From Bacteroidales bacterium (GTDB lineage: Bacteria; Bacteroidota; Bacteroidia; Bacteroidales; VadinHA17): a stretch of 64,000 bases of DNA. Shown here piece after piece: positions 27,329-38,199 of the stretch (position 1 is the first letter of the stretch; each line of letters begins with the position of its first letter). The position numbers were made by a program, and so were the translations under genes. The notes under the pieces were generated by a model. That model made no database searches and was not told where the DNA came from. It was given only the letters and a program-made list of their open reading frames with translations. The stretch lies in the NCBI GenBank assembly GCA_016715075.1, contig JADKBK010000042.1:62001-126000 (forward strand), written 5' to 3'.

Positions 27329-29887
27329 TTAAAAATCCATATTATATGTTATTGTAGGTATAATCGTACCGAAAATGGAAAGCTGATATGCGTTGAACCT
27401 TCCACCTTCGCTTTTAAAATAAACCGAGTAGGCATTTTTCCTGGCGGTAAGGTTATAGAGAGAAAAAGTCATAGAGCTGCGAATCAGTTTTACCTTCTTA
27501 AGATTACTATTTACAGTTACTGAGAGATCCGTCCTGAAATAATCAGAAATCCTGTATTTATTATATTCTGAATACTGAAGAAATACCTGATCTCCCAGCA
27601 TATATTTTGATACAGGATAGGTAACCGGACGCCCGGTGGAGTAGTAAATACCGGTTGAGATAATTAATCTTCGCGAAGTTTTTATAGTAGCCAGGATATT
27701 CAAATTATGAGGCTTATCATAATTTGCCGGAAAATAGTTTCCGTTGTTTATCAGCTCTCCACTGAATTCAGATACTGATTTAATCAATGTTCTGGAATAG
27801 GTATAGTCAATTCTTCCATAAATGCGCCCACCGGATTTTTCAATGGATAATTCAAAGCCATAGGATTTACCCTTTCCGTTAATTATCTCAGTTTCCAGAT
27901 GATCGTTCAGGAGCAGATCAGCCCCGGCTTTATACTGTTTGATATTGTCGACCATTTTATAGAATATTTCGCCTGAAGCTTCAATCCTGTTCCGTCTGAA
28001 ACTTTTAAAATATCCTGCTGAAAACTGATTTCCTTTCTCAGGAAGCACATATACATCACTTAATTTCCATGTATCGGTCGGGGAAATTGCCGTAGTATTT
28101 GAAATCATATGGATGTACTGAGCAGTTTTATTATAGCTGAATTTGACTGAGCTGAATCGGCCTGTTGAATAATTCAATGAGACTCTCCACTCCGGAGTGA
28201 TATAAGTCTTCTGAATTTTATTTCTGCCTGTAAAAAGTGTGTCGGTTATATTTTCAACCTCAATGGGCATATTGCCGGAATACATATATTTCTTACCATC
28301 ATCAAAAGAAAGAAGTCCTGAGACCCTTAAACCAGTTTCAACCTTCAGCCGGTCCGATAAGCTGAAATCAGTCCCTGCATAGACACCATATTCCAATGCC
28401 CTCTCATTTGCAGAATAGAACGGAGTTATATTTGAAGTGCCAATAACCCGCCGTTCTCCCGGATTAATTGTATAAAAATTAAACTCTGCACCAAAAATAT
28501 ACTTCCTGCCTGCACCGGTATTGTATTCAAAATCATTGATAAGTGAATAATTAGAGAGATGGTGGGTGAGTGTGAAGGACTTATCTTCTGAGCTTAAGTC
28601 TGAAATTTTATAATTAAACAAGCTGCAGATCAGCGATGTACTCGAATTCAGCCTGAAATTGAACTTATGATTCAATATCAATGAGCCTATGGTATTTTTA
28701 TAACTGTAGGTAGTATCACTATGGAGCCTGAACCTGTCGGTACTGCTGTAAAAATTCACCAGCAGCTTATTCTTTTCATTCAGGTAGAGATCAAGCTTTC
28801 CCTGTATATCATAGAACCCTGCAGTACTGTTATAAAGTTCAGGAACATTAATATTACTCAACAGCCAGTCAGAATATGTTGACCTGAAACTTGTCAGAAA
28901 AGATGACTTTTTTGAAAAGAGGGGGCCGTCAATATTTACTCTGGCATAAATAGGGCTGATACCTGCCGAACCGGAGATTTTTTCCTTGTTACCGTCGATG
29001 GAATGTGAGAACACTCCTGATAATATCAGATTCGCCCAGGAGAGTAGGAATTAATTTGACTGACATGATATCAATCTTTTCCATGCCTATATGCATCTTT
29101 CCAACATTTCCCTCACCCTGACCAATTATTACCGCATCTTTTAGCATAGTCATCTTAACCTCAAGGTCAACATCAAGCCGGCCATCAGAGTAGAGGTTTA
29201 TATTTCTGATTGAAGGTTCCATGCCTATGCAGCTGAAATTTAAGATCTGGTTCCCAACGGGAAGCGATATACTGTAGAAACCTGAATTATCAGAAGAGAC
29301 ACCTTTTTGCGCCTGTGAAACATACACATTACCGCCGCTGATTGGTGCTCCTGATTCAAAATTTTTCAGATACCCGGAAAGGGTAGCAGTTTTATTCTTA
29401 TTGTATCCTGGAGAGCCGATATTAATAATCTTATATTTCAAATTCTGTAGAGTTTCTCTCGATACCTTTTTAGTGTCTGACGTTTGTTCATTTATGGGAA
29501 ATGAGAGATCACTGCCAGGAAATAAATCAGAAAGAGCATTTCCGGAGAATAGGATTACCTGCCTGTTCCCTGCCACTGAAATTCTTATCCTTGTCTCCCT
29601 GAGAATTCTGTTAAGGCAATCAGTCAGAGGAAGATTTGAAAAATTTTCTGTCACCTTCACATCAGCAAGCACTCCTTATCGTAAAAAAACTTAATACCAT
29701 ATTGATTTTCTATCTCTTGCAGGAAGGTAATTAAAGGTACTTTGTCATAACTTCCTGTAACCAGGATCTCCGGAATCTGGCCATTCAGTTCAAAGAGTGA
29801 AAAAAAGATCAGCGCTATTACGAAAGATGCATTCCGGGAATGGATTTTCACTGAAACTATGATGGATAAAATTTTTCTGATCGTCAT
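27329..29887 (-). pseudogene. STN-domain TonB-dependent receptor, plug deleted and frameshifted
   Basis: Three pieces in different frames make up one receptor. 29887-29657 encodes a signal sequence and the start of the STN domain (YDKVPLITFLQEIENQYGIKFFYDKECL). One base is missing near 29667, then STN (LTDCLNRIL) and a carboxypeptidase-regulatory domain (ATLSGYLKNFESGAPISGGNVYV) follow to IIRSVLT at about 29010. There the frame changes and the text jumps straight to KEKISGSAGI, the segment that normally follows the plug. About 80 residues holding the plug (VRGG..., the DG loop, KYGGR) are absent. The C-terminal barrel from 29014 to 27329 is intact. Without a plug the protein cannot gate, so it is likely dead unless the gap is an assembly collapse. 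Confidence 0.8.
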
Positions 29888-30290
29888 TTCAGTGAATTGA
29901 GGTAGGTAACTGCAGAAATCATTCCTGCCGGATTCTGGTCATTTATCCTGAATCTGCTTTTTCGGAAAAACCGTTTCAGATCTGAGCTATGTTCAGGAAA
30001 CAGGTCAATAATCTGATTTTTTGAACGGACACGGACAAAGAGGCTATCTTTATTCAGATAATATTCATAGTATTTGGTCCACTGACCTCTTGTTTTGTCG
30101 GCGGATCTGATTTCGATCTTCCTTGCTGGTTTAATGTAAAAAGTATGTGCCCCGTCGGAGATGTGTTCATAAAGCGACCTGCCTTCAATACCTGGCAATT
30201 CAGTATATTCAAAAATATGTCTCTTACCGGTGACAGTATCGATGAAAGTGAATCCTGATAAATATTCAATATTTATACTGACAAATAAAA
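29884..30290 (-). pseudogene. 5'-truncated gene fragment
   Basis: An open frame of about 130 codons with no start codon. It begins right after an in-frame TAA near 30291 and reads FVSINIEYLSGFTF, then ELPGIEGRSLYEHISDG and a C-terminus rich in basic residues (SSDLKRFFRKSRFRIND) ending in VTYLNSLK. That ending resembles small Bacteroidota proteins encoded upstream of STN receptors. Its stop overlaps the receptor start (ATGA, 29884-29887), the normal operon spacing. The 5' part has been lost exactly where the esterase gene ends, so it appears to be a recombination scar. A short product from TTG 30198 is possible but unlikely. Confidence 0.6.
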
Positions 30291-30294
30291 AAAA

Positions 30295-32151
30295 TTAATC
30301 CCCGACAGTAATTGTGAACGTCCCCCATGTAACCTCTCTCTTTATAAGTTTCCAGTCTTTCACCTCATAACTTGCAAGAAACTTTATCTGGTGGCCAGGG
30401 GGACAATTTTCCGAAATATGGATAAGAGATGAGAGTGAGTAACCGTCACCCCATTTATCAGGTTGAATCTCATCATATAAACGCTCTCTGTCGATATAAG
30501 GATCGGCGTAGTATAATCTCAACCTTCTGCTTCCGTTCGAGATCTCATAGATCATTACAGTTTCGCCGGGTTCTGCAATATTGTTTCCATTTCCGCTTCC
30601 GAAAATCTCACTGTCGCCATCATCTATCCCTATTTCAGTAAATTCCGGGACATCATAATATACAGGAGCGTCAAATTCATCATTCCATAAATGATTTTTA
30701 TCGTCGGAGATTGTAAGATTGAACCTGATCCTGAACGGGGAACCATCACTGGTTGGTTTATTGGAAGCTACTATTTTAAAGTCAACCGGTAACCAGATTG
30801 CTTCACCGGAAAGCAGTTTCTTAAGTTTTATAAGCGGATTGGCAATACTGACAGCCTCATTTGAAGTACTGAGCTTTACAGTGATATCATTTGCAACACT
30901 GCCGCCCCTGTTGAGCAGGCGAATTCCAACGCGGCACTCCTTATTCTGATCAAGAAATTTGCTTTTACCATTCACCATATGAGACATATAGGTAATTTCA
31001 GGAGGATCGCCTTTCCTGAAGATGCCAATCTGGTGATTTTCATGATTTACTGAAAAGCCTATTTTTCCGTACATATCACTCGAAACAGTTGAGGTGATTT
31101 TCTGATCTTCTGTAATATTATAATCAAGCAGGTTATAGGATGTATTTGGCTGATAAACCGCCGGAGTTTTTATGCTGATCTTAACGCCGGGAATTAAGAC
31201 CCCATCAGGTTCCCATGCTCTTGTGCAGATCCCGAGGCCACCCCTTGTAACACCTTTCATATCAATATATCCGCGACTGACAATATCACTTCTGACTTCA
31301 TAACCCCAGATATCAAAATCCGGATAAAGATCCATATGATGCCAGCGTGCAGGACCTGGCAATGGATGTCTGAATGATTCAACAACGAAATCGAAGGCAT
31401 CCTTAAACTGCTCCGGAGTAATGTCATGACTCCCCTCATAGACATGGTACGAGAAATCAAGCCCGTCTTCATGCAATGCACCCTGAATAACTTCATTGTT
31501 AAGATAATAGAGCTCACATTCAGTACTTGTTGCGAATTTCAATCTTACCCCGTACAGGTTTTTGAACATATAACGCACATGATAAAGGGAATGATTTGCA
31601 GGATACCCTATAAAAAATTCCGGAGACCCTTTTGAACTGAAGGCAGAGCCAATCATATCAGGGTATTTTCCTGCAATGTAAAAAGCCATGAAACCTCCCA
31701 TGCTGTGTCCAATTACAGCCCTGAGCGACCTGTCTGTGATTGTCCTGTATGTACTGTCTATATAACTTACAAGTTCAGGGAAATAATCCTTTAACTGAAT
31801 TTCATATTTAATATTTGAGTGATTGCCAATATTATACGGACGCAGGTCGGTATCAACTGATCTTCCATTCCATGCCACAAGGATCACATCATGTGTACTG
31901 ACCAATTCCTCAATACCTTTGATATCCAATCTGTGATCGCCGGTGTTACCATGAAAATAGTAAATCACGGGATATCTTTTAACAGATACCGGATACTCTT
32001 TAGGCAGGAATACCCTGTATGGCCTGTTCATGCCAAAAACCCTGCTGAAATGGGTCAGGTCTGACTGGGCAGCAATATTCCCGCTTTCACATATTATGAT
32101 CAACAAAGAAAAAATCAGAGGCAGGGCATTTTTTTTTCCCGAAATGTTCAT
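30295..32151 (-). CDS. Secreted esterase (PF00756-like) with C-terminal beta domains
   Basis: 618 residues. The N-terminal membrane segment (LPLIFSLLIIICESGNIAA) is a signal peptide. Residues 40-300 are an esterase D/feruloyl-esterase type alpha/beta hydrolase: YPVIYYFHGNTGDHR, nucleophile elbow GHSMGG near residue 150, and EGSHDITPEQF carrying the likely His. The rest is beta-rich with an immunoglobulin-like NDITVKLSTSNE block. It may remove acyl groups from a polysaccharide. It is divergent from the Asp-box gene at 32245. Confidence 0.8.
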   Translation of the reverse strand: MNISGKKNALPLIFSLLIIICESGNIAAQSDLTHFSRVFGMNRPYRVFLPKEYPVSVKRYPVIYYFHGNTGDHRLDIKGIEELVSTHDVILVAWNGRSVDTDLRPYNIGNHSNIKYEIQLKDYFPELVSYIDSTYRTITDRSLRAVIGHSMGGFMAFYIAGKYPDMIGSAFSSKGSPEFFIGYPANHSLYHVRYMFKNLYGVRLKFATSTECELYYLNNEVIQGALHEDGLDFSYHVYEGSHDITPEQFKDAFDFVVESFRHPLPGPARWHHMDLYPDFDIWGYEVRSDIVSRGYIDMKGVTRGGLGICTRAWEPDGVLIPGVKISIKTPAVYQPNTSYNLLDYNITEDQKITSTVSSDMYGKIGFSVNHENHQIGIFRKGDPPEITYMSHMVNGKSKFLDQNKECRVGIRLLNRGGSVANDITVKLSTSNEAVSIANPLIKLKKLLSGEAIWLPVDFKIVASNKPTSDGSPFRIRFNLTISDDKNHLWNDEFDAPVYYDVPEFTEIGIDDGDSEIFGSGNGNNIAEPGETVMIYEISNGSRRLRLYYADPYIDRERLYDEIQPDKWGDGYSLSSLIHISENCPPGHQIKFLASYEVKDWKLIKREVTWGTFTITVGD

Positions 32152-32244
32152 ATGTCCAGGTGAAAAATTAAAATAACTATAAAAAATATCATATTTTTAC
32201 ACAACCTTTTTATAACTACAAATATCCAATAATAAAATAAGATT

Positions 32245-33447
32245 ATGAAACTAAATATAAATAATCTGATTTTATGTATCTCGACTGAAAAAGTCAGGCG
32301 TCAACACGTTTTCGCTGCATGTTGTTATATTTTATTTAACATACTTGCAACAAGCTGCAGTGTAAAAACAGCGGGAGACAAGCAGGAAATCTGCATCACC
32401 TCCATATCTCTTGATACTTCCCGGCTTTCAAGATATTCAAGGTCTTTTTTGAGTTCCGAAGGCGATCTGTATATTGATAGTACACAAGTTGCACGTCTTG
32501 AGGATGATGGCACTGTGTCAGCTGTGAAGTGTAATAGGACAGTTTTTCCTTCAGCTGCTGCAGAGGCAGGTGGGCTCAATAGCTACTATTCACGACCTGG
32601 TCTGTTTATATCTCTCGGGTACAGGATACTTTACAATACTGATACAGGATATGTAAACAAGTTATGGATATCACACGATGACTTAAAGACAGTCGCTGTT
32701 ACAAAAACAGTGGTATCGTTACCTGACGCCGGTATTGTTGATTATGGTACAAACGGCCAGTGGGCGGGGCTTTTTTGTCACAGGGGTATAATACAAATTA
32801 ATGACGGGACACTTCTGGCGGCAGTATATGGTAATTTTGAATCCGACTCAATAATTCCTGAAAATCCCCAGAGCAGGCTTGAAACAAAATTCAAATTGAG
32901 GGCATTTGTTATTGTTTCAGCGGATACAGGCAAATCATGGTCTTACAGATCATCGGTCGCTGTACCGGTCCCAGGGAAAGGGGATGATTCAGAGGGTTTT
33001 AACGAATGGACAATGGCCCAGCTTAACGATGGAAGGATACTTGCAATAATCAGGACAGGGCATTTCACTCCTCCTGTAGTTTGTACAAGCAAAGATGCCG
33101 GCAAAATATGGTCATCTCCTGCAGTAATTCCGGAATTGGGACCTGCTATGTGCGATCCCTGTCTTATAAAGCTCAGTGATGGCAGGCTAGCTCTATCCTA
33201 TGGGGAAATGGTTCAGCCGGAAGGTGACCGTGAACAGTTTTTCAGGAATTTTACAGCAGGAGATCATCCGAGACGCTGCCGTCTTGCAATCTCAACAGGA
33301 CCTGATGCTTCAGAATGGGACGTATTCAATATAACCGGTTATGGAAACCGGAGCGCATATTCATCAACTTATGAGATAAAAACAAACGTTCTTCTTTATC
33401 AGACAGGGAAGGAATTGTACAAAATAGATCTAATTCAGGAGAAATAG
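32245..33447 (+). CDS. Asp-box (sialidase-like) lipoprotein, paralog 2
   Basis: A 400-residue relative of the gene at 23188. The N-terminus has a hydrophobic stretch and a possible lipobox ILATSC. Shared blocks are VYGNFESDSIIP, SADTGKSWSYRSSVAVP and MCDPCLIKLSDGRLALSYG. Asp-box motifs are fewer and weaker (SADTGKSW, SKDAGKIW). A propeller fold is expected; catalytic residues of GH33 are not evident. It leads a plus-strand run with the beta-helix gene 79 bases downstream. Confidence 0.72.
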   Translation: MKLNINNLILCISTEKVRRQHVFAACCYILFNILATSCSVKTAGDKQEICITSISLDTSRLSRYSRSFLSSEGDLYIDSTQVARLEDDGTVSAVKCNRTVFPSAAAEAGGLNSYYSRPGLFISLGYRILYNTDTGYVNKLWISHDDLKTVAVTKTVVSLPDAGIVDYGTNGQWAGLFCHRGIIQINDGTLLAAVYGNFESDSIIPENPQSRLETKFKLRAFVIVSADTGKSWSYRSSVAVPVPGKGDDSEGFNEWTMAQLNDGRILAIIRTGHFTPPVVCTSKDAGKIWSSPAVIPELGPAMCDPCLIKLSDGRLALSYGEMVQPEGDREQFFRNFTAGDHPRRCRLAISTGPDASEWDVFNITGYGNRSAYSSTYEIKTNVLLYQTGKELYKIDLIQEK

Positions 33448-33526
33448 CATACTGGAATATAAAAATAACAAAGTACGTTTCTGATTATCAGATCAGACAA
33501 TATGCAGGTTTTTTAATTGGACCATT

Positions 33527-35743
33527 ATGAAAACAAATGTTATGAAACAGACCATGGCTCTTTTGCTGCTATGTCAGCTCTGTTTTCCAGGGAATTCGCA
33601 GTATCAGCCTGTTGAACACCGGAAACCTGGCAAGGGGGAAGTAGCTGTATCTGCAGCGGGCTGTTATGCTGAACCAGGGGCAGTATATGTTCTGACGAAT
33701 GATATAACCAGTGCTAAGAGCACTCTTTTCCTCGGAAAGGATGTGACCCTTGATCTTAACGGATTCACAGTCAGGTTTGCCGATGCAAAATATGATCACG
33801 TACCCAATGCAGGTTTTGAAGAAGGAGCAATCGGTTGGGATCTGTCGAAAGCACCTGGGGCAAAAATTGAGAACACTGAAGATATACACATATTTCTGGG
33901 AAAAAAACTTTTAAGTCTGAAGGCCGGCGATGTTATCAGGTCGGGTTATGTGGATTTACCTGAGGCGGGTCGCTCCTATTTTGCAATGTGCGGTATTACC
34001 GGCAGGTACTGGCACGATATGAAAAAATATCCGGATGATGAAATGAAGGTGAGCGTTTATGTTGAGGACGAAAAAGGCAATGATGTAAAATGTATGACAG
34101 AATATGGTGACGGAATTAAGATGAGTTGTCCTGCAGAAAAGAAATCTCCCAGGCTGGGAGGCGGCTTTGTGTACGCCCATCTCAGCGGATTATCTGCGGG
34201 GAAATACAGGGTACGTATCAAAGCCGACACAGACTGCCTGGTAGATGAAATTGATATACGACCGGCCATGGATGCAGGAATTAGTATAATTGAAAAAACC
34301 ACCCCACTCGCTTCGTATGATCACCTGATAATGGAGTCCTATCCTCCGGTAATGCCTGCATTTTTTGATTACACGGAGGATTTTACCACCCGACAACCTT
34401 TGTCCTCCTTACCACAGGTCAGTGGCAGTGGTTCTGTTACGATAAAAAATGGCATTATAGAAAGCGGTACAGCTGGTATACAGTCCTGGGGAATCCAGTC
34501 TTCCGCGCCTGATGTTAAAATAATCCTCGAGAATGTTAAGATCATCACCAGCGGAATAAGTTCAGGTGCAGCCGATATACTGTGGAGCAGTATCCGCAAC
34601 TGCAGGTTTGAAACTGATATGCCATTTCTTATACAAAGGCATGTTAATCTTTGCTCAATAGTAATAAGAGGTAATCAGCCTTCCGAAGTATCAAATTCGG
34701 AATTCTTTGGCGGACAGGGTTGTCTTTCCATCAAGGGTAAGTATTCCAATGTGCATGACAACCTCTTTGTCAATAACCAGTGGGTAACTAACCATTACAG
34801 TATAATGGGTACAGGTGATAGTTCAAAAATATGGAATAACAGATTCGAACCAAGGCAGGGGTCGGGAATTTATGTATCAAGATATACGGAGGTTTATAAT
34901 AACAGTTTCAAAATAGCGACTTCTTCACCGACATGTGAATATGGACGGGAAGAATACAGTACAGCTGCAATCAGACTCGGGGATTATAATGCCAAGCCAG
35001 GTTCCCCCAAAGCATCTGTCGGGAGCAGGATCCATAATAATAAGATTTTTATTACTGCAAAGAGCTGGTCTGAACCAAAAGAATATCTGGCGATGGCCTG
35101 GGGTATTTATTACAGTGCAAGCGTTGGAGAAAACTATGTTTACCATAACGATATCGTTGTTAATAACCCTGATACATCCGCACATGTTTTAACTGCCGCT
35201 TTATATATCTGCGGCGGCCCCAGGTATTTCGGAGGACAATTTTATAATAACCGGATCACTACCAATGTGCCTGCAGCATGGATTGCATCCTTCTATGGGG
35301 GAGCCTCCAATTCAGATCTGCACAACAACACAATTATTCCCCTGAACCAGGCAAAATTCAATACATTCCGGATTGGATCTGCCGGCTGTGATGAGTGTGT
35401 GGCAAAAAATATTAAATTCAGGTCAAATCATATTGAAGGACAGGAATTTTCACTGGATGTCACAGATCAGGATCACTCCTATAGCGTCTTCTGGACATTG
35501 AGTATAACTATTAAGGATTCATATGGATTACCTCAGAAGTCTGCAGATGTATCCATCATAAACAGGCATGGAAATGTGGTCATGAAAGCAAAAACAGATT
35601 CATCCGGAAAAATGTCGCAGGAACTGGTTGAGTATTCGGTTGACGGAAAATCAAGGAAAGACTTTTCACCTTATACCATAGTAACAGGGAAAATAAGGAA
35701 AGAAGTCAATCTTGATAGTAATAAAGAGCTGATTATCCAGTAA
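33527..35743 (+). CDS. Secreted right-handed beta-helix protein 1
   Basis: 738 residues with a signal peptide (MKQTMALLLLCQLCFPGNS). Early text YVLTNDITSAKSTLFLGKDVTLDLNGFTV is the classic start of a parallel beta-helix. Later N-rich rungs (NSEFFGGQGCLSIKG, NVHDNLFVNNQW, HNNKIFITAKSW) continue the helix, and a C-terminal carboxypeptidase-regulatory-like strand domain ends it (LPQKSADVSIINRHGN). Such proteins are polysaccharide lyases, epimerases or binding proteins. No lyase-family motif is clear enough to choose among them. Confidence 0.75.
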   Translation: MKTNVMKQTMALLLLCQLCFPGNSQYQPVEHRKPGKGEVAVSAAGCYAEPGAVYVLTNDITSAKSTLFLGKDVTLDLNGFTVRFADAKYDHVPNAGFEEGAIGWDLSKAPGAKIENTEDIHIFLGKKLLSLKAGDVIRSGYVDLPEAGRSYFAMCGITGRYWHDMKKYPDDEMKVSVYVEDEKGNDVKCMTEYGDGIKMSCPAEKKSPRLGGGFVYAHLSGLSAGKYRVRIKADTDCLVDEIDIRPAMDAGISIIEKTTPLASYDHLIMESYPPVMPAFFDYTEDFTTRQPLSSLPQVSGSGSVTIKNGIIESGTAGIQSWGIQSSAPDVKIILENVKIITSGISSGAADILWSSIRNCRFETDMPFLIQRHVNLCSIVIRGNQPSEVSNSEFFGGQGCLSIKGKYSNVHDNLFVNNQWVTNHYSIMGTGDSSKIWNNRFEPRQGSGIYVSRYTEVYNNSFKIATSSPTCEYGREEYSTAAIRLGDYNAKPGSPKASVGSRIHNNKIFITAKSWSEPKEYLAMAWGIYYSASVGENYVYHNDIVVNNPDTSAHVLTAALYICGGPRYFGGQFYNNRITTNVPAAWIASFYGGASNSDLHNNTIIPLNQAKFNTFRIGSAGCDECVAKNIKFRSNHIEGQEFSLDVTDQDHSYSVFWTLSITIKDSYGLPQKSADVSIINRHGNVVMKAKTDSSGKMSQELVEYSVDGKSRKDFSPYTIVTGKIRKEVNLDSNKELIIQ

Positions 35744-35766
35744 TCAAGAGTACAAGAAATATTTAC

Positions 35767-38199
35767 TTACCACCACCCTTCCGGCATATTCATGATATCA
35801 TCGGGTGCACCCGGTATTCCCTTTGCTGGTCCGTAAAAAACGCTTCCACCATAGGTCGACAGATAGAGCATACCCGGGTTATTGACGTCTGGTATTGCCC
35901 GTTGCCCCCATTTAAATCTGTAACCCTCAATCCTTTTCCAGCTTACTCCGGAATCTTCACTTCTGTAGGCTGCATTCTGAAATGTATTAATATATATTAC
36001 CGATGGGTCTTTAGGTTCCATACCTGCGGAATTAACCCTCACCCTGTCATCGAATATATTGGTCCATGTTTTTCCTCCATCAGCAGACTTTATAACCCCA
36101 CCCTTACTATCAATGCCATCAGCAGTCCTGGGCCAGCAGCTTAAGTACATGATATCTGGATTATCAGGATTGATCAGCAAATCATGGGGTCCGTTCACCT
36201 TGTCAGGCAGGTTTATTTTTTTCCAGGTTAAAGCGCCATCATCACTGCAGTAAACTGCACCATCGACGGTTTCACCTTTTTTCATACCCCTGGCAAACAG
36301 TGCAAATAAGCGGCCCCGTGAATCGAGCCTTAACTGCCAGGCGAAAAGATTATCGCCAAGCCCGGAATTTAGTAGGGTCCAGTTTATACCACCATCGGAG
36401 GATTTGAAAATCCCCCTGTCAAAAACCGACACATAAATAATTCTGGATCCTGCCGGAGAGGCGGGGTCTATTAAAATATTGGTGCAAACAGAATTTTCAG
36501 GTAATCCTTTAACTATTGGCTGCCATGTACGTCCACTGTCAGAAGATACTGCCACACCTCCCTGATACATGCTGAAGCCGTCAGCTCCGAACATTTTAGT
36601 CCTGGGCAGATCATGGGCATTCGCCCATACCGACCACACTATTCCTTTAATATCAGGATCAAAGGCCACCTGATAGCATGTATTCTGCCATTCTCTGGGA
36701 ATACCTTTTAATGAATGGAACCAGCTCCTGCCTGAATTAAAAGTGTGAAAAAGCCCCATATCAGTATAGCATATAAAGAAATGATCCTTGTTAAATGGAT
36801 CAAAATGAACACCATAACAGGTTGTAACATCCAGGCCGCTGCTTGAAAATGAACCATCTGCATTATTATGGCTATAAACCACAGTCCATGATTTACCGCC
36901 GTCGGTTGTTTTATATCCGCGTCCATTATCTCCGGCATAACATATATCTGGATTACCGGGAGCAACTCCCAGGTCGATGGGATTTCCTCCCCAACCCGGA
37001 TCAAAACTCTCCTCCATCCATGATCCCCGGAAATTTTTTGTGAGATAACCGCCCGGGGTTGAGGAAAGTAAGACAGGTTTCCATGTTGTTCCTGCATCAT
37101 TGGTTTTATATATACAATAAATTGCTTCAAGGCTGCCCTGTGCATTTTTAACCGGGTTTATTGCAGAGAGGTACGCTACCTCAGGGTCAGATTCGCATAC
37201 AGCAAACCCGCCTGAAACATATGGCTGCAAACCGGGAGCTGTACCATCCGACAATCCGGAATTAACCTGCGACCATGATTTTCCTTCATCCCTGGTCAGA
37301 TAAATTCCACCGCTGATTTTTCCATTTTCATTTTTAAATTCCGTTACTGCATAGATAAGGTAGCCGTTTCCCTTCCTGCCACCTTCTGCAGCCAGGATTT
37401 TCTTTCCCGGAAAAGGTAATGGCATGTATTTGCCAGATTTTACATCAACAGAGTAGCAGTTGCTTTCAGTAAACAGCGTTACACTGTCGCCATTTGAAGA
37501 GGGAAATATTGCCTTTACACTTTTACCTGGAACTTTGGCAAAACTCCTCCATGTTGAACCGAAGTCGGATGAAATAACCAGCGTGAGCCTGCTCTCCGAT
37601 TCATTTTGCTTTTCACGTGCCATATAGTCTATCAGGGGAGCTATTCCCAGATAAATGGTGTTTCTGTCAGATGGACTGACGCTTATCTTTTGTATTGACC
37701 CGTCAATGGCGCCTTCGATAATATCCGATGGCAGCAGGTTTGTGCTTTGCAGTTTCTCAACACTGCGCGATTTTGAGACATCAGGATATATTATCCGCCA
37801 CCGTTCCCCCCTGTCTTCTGATCTGAGCAGCAGGCTTACACCGGATCCGCGGTCTTCACTATGCAGAAATCCCCTGGTAGCAATGTATACTGTACCTGAA
37901 TCGGATGTATCAAATTCAAAATCATCCGGAACATTCCAAAGATTCTTCATTTTCCATGTCTCACCACCGTTATGGGTAATATAAACACCAGTCATGTCAC
38001 AGTGTGTGAACACAAAATTCTCATTGAAAGGACTAATAGTAGGCTTCATAACCCCTCCGCCACCTCCGGGACCTATTACTCTCCAGGATAAATCGTCTTT
38101 AGCGGTATTATTACTTTCAGTTTTTTTTATGGTGTCAATGCATCCGGTTGTAAGAAACAGGACAAGACAGATTAAAGACAGATATTGCTGATTCTTCAT
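35767..38199 (-). CDS. GH74-like double-propeller lipoprotein with 12 Asp-boxes
   Basis: 810 residues from ATG 38199, which begins a lipoprotein signal (lipobox FLTTGC). The longer frame to 38250 adds nothing that looks like a signal. At least twelve Asp-box motifs occur along its length, among them NGGETW, EGKSW, AGTTW, GGKSW, SGRSW, SGRTW, GGKTW and SGVSW. Two consecutive beta-propellers of the VPS10/GH74 type are expected. GH74 enzymes cut xyloglucan, but catalytic Asp residues cannot be assigned by eye, so binding or another glycan is possible. It converges with the beta-helix gene, 23 bases apart. Confidence 0.78.
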   Translation of the reverse strand: MKNQQYLSLICLVLFLTTGCIDTIKKTESNNTAKDDLSWRVIGPGGGGGVMKPTISPFNENFVFTHCDMTGVYITHNGGETWKMKNLWNVPDDFEFDTSDSGTVYIATRGFLHSEDRGSGVSLLLRSEDRGERWRIIYPDVSKSRSVEKLQSTNLLPSDIIEGAIDGSIQKISVSPSDRNTIYLGIAPLIDYMAREKQNESESRLTLVISSDFGSTWRSFAKVPGKSVKAIFPSSNGDSVTLFTESNCYSVDVKSGKYMPLPFPGKKILAAEGGRKGNGYLIYAVTEFKNENGKISGGIYLTRDEGKSWSQVNSGLSDGTAPGLQPYVSGGFAVCESDPEVAYLSAINPVKNAQGSLEAIYCIYKTNDAGTTWKPVLLSSTPGGYLTKNFRGSWMEESFDPGWGGNPIDLGVAPGNPDICYAGDNGRGYKTTDGGKSWTVVYSHNNADGSFSSSGLDVTTCYGVHFDPFNKDHFFICYTDMGLFHTFNSGRSWFHSLKGIPREWQNTCYQVAFDPDIKGIVWSVWANAHDLPRTKMFGADGFSMYQGGVAVSSDSGRTWQPIVKGLPENSVCTNILIDPASPAGSRIIYVSVFDRGIFKSSDGGINWTLLNSGLGDNLFAWQLRLDSRGRLFALFARGMKKGETVDGAVYCSDDGALTWKKINLPDKVNGPHDLLINPDNPDIMYLSCWPRTADGIDSKGGVIKSADGGKTWTNIFDDRVRVNSAGMEPKDPSVIYINTFQNAAYRSEDSGVSWKRIEGYRFKWGQRAIPDVNNPGMLYLSTYGGSVFYGPAKGIPGAPDDIMNMPEGWW

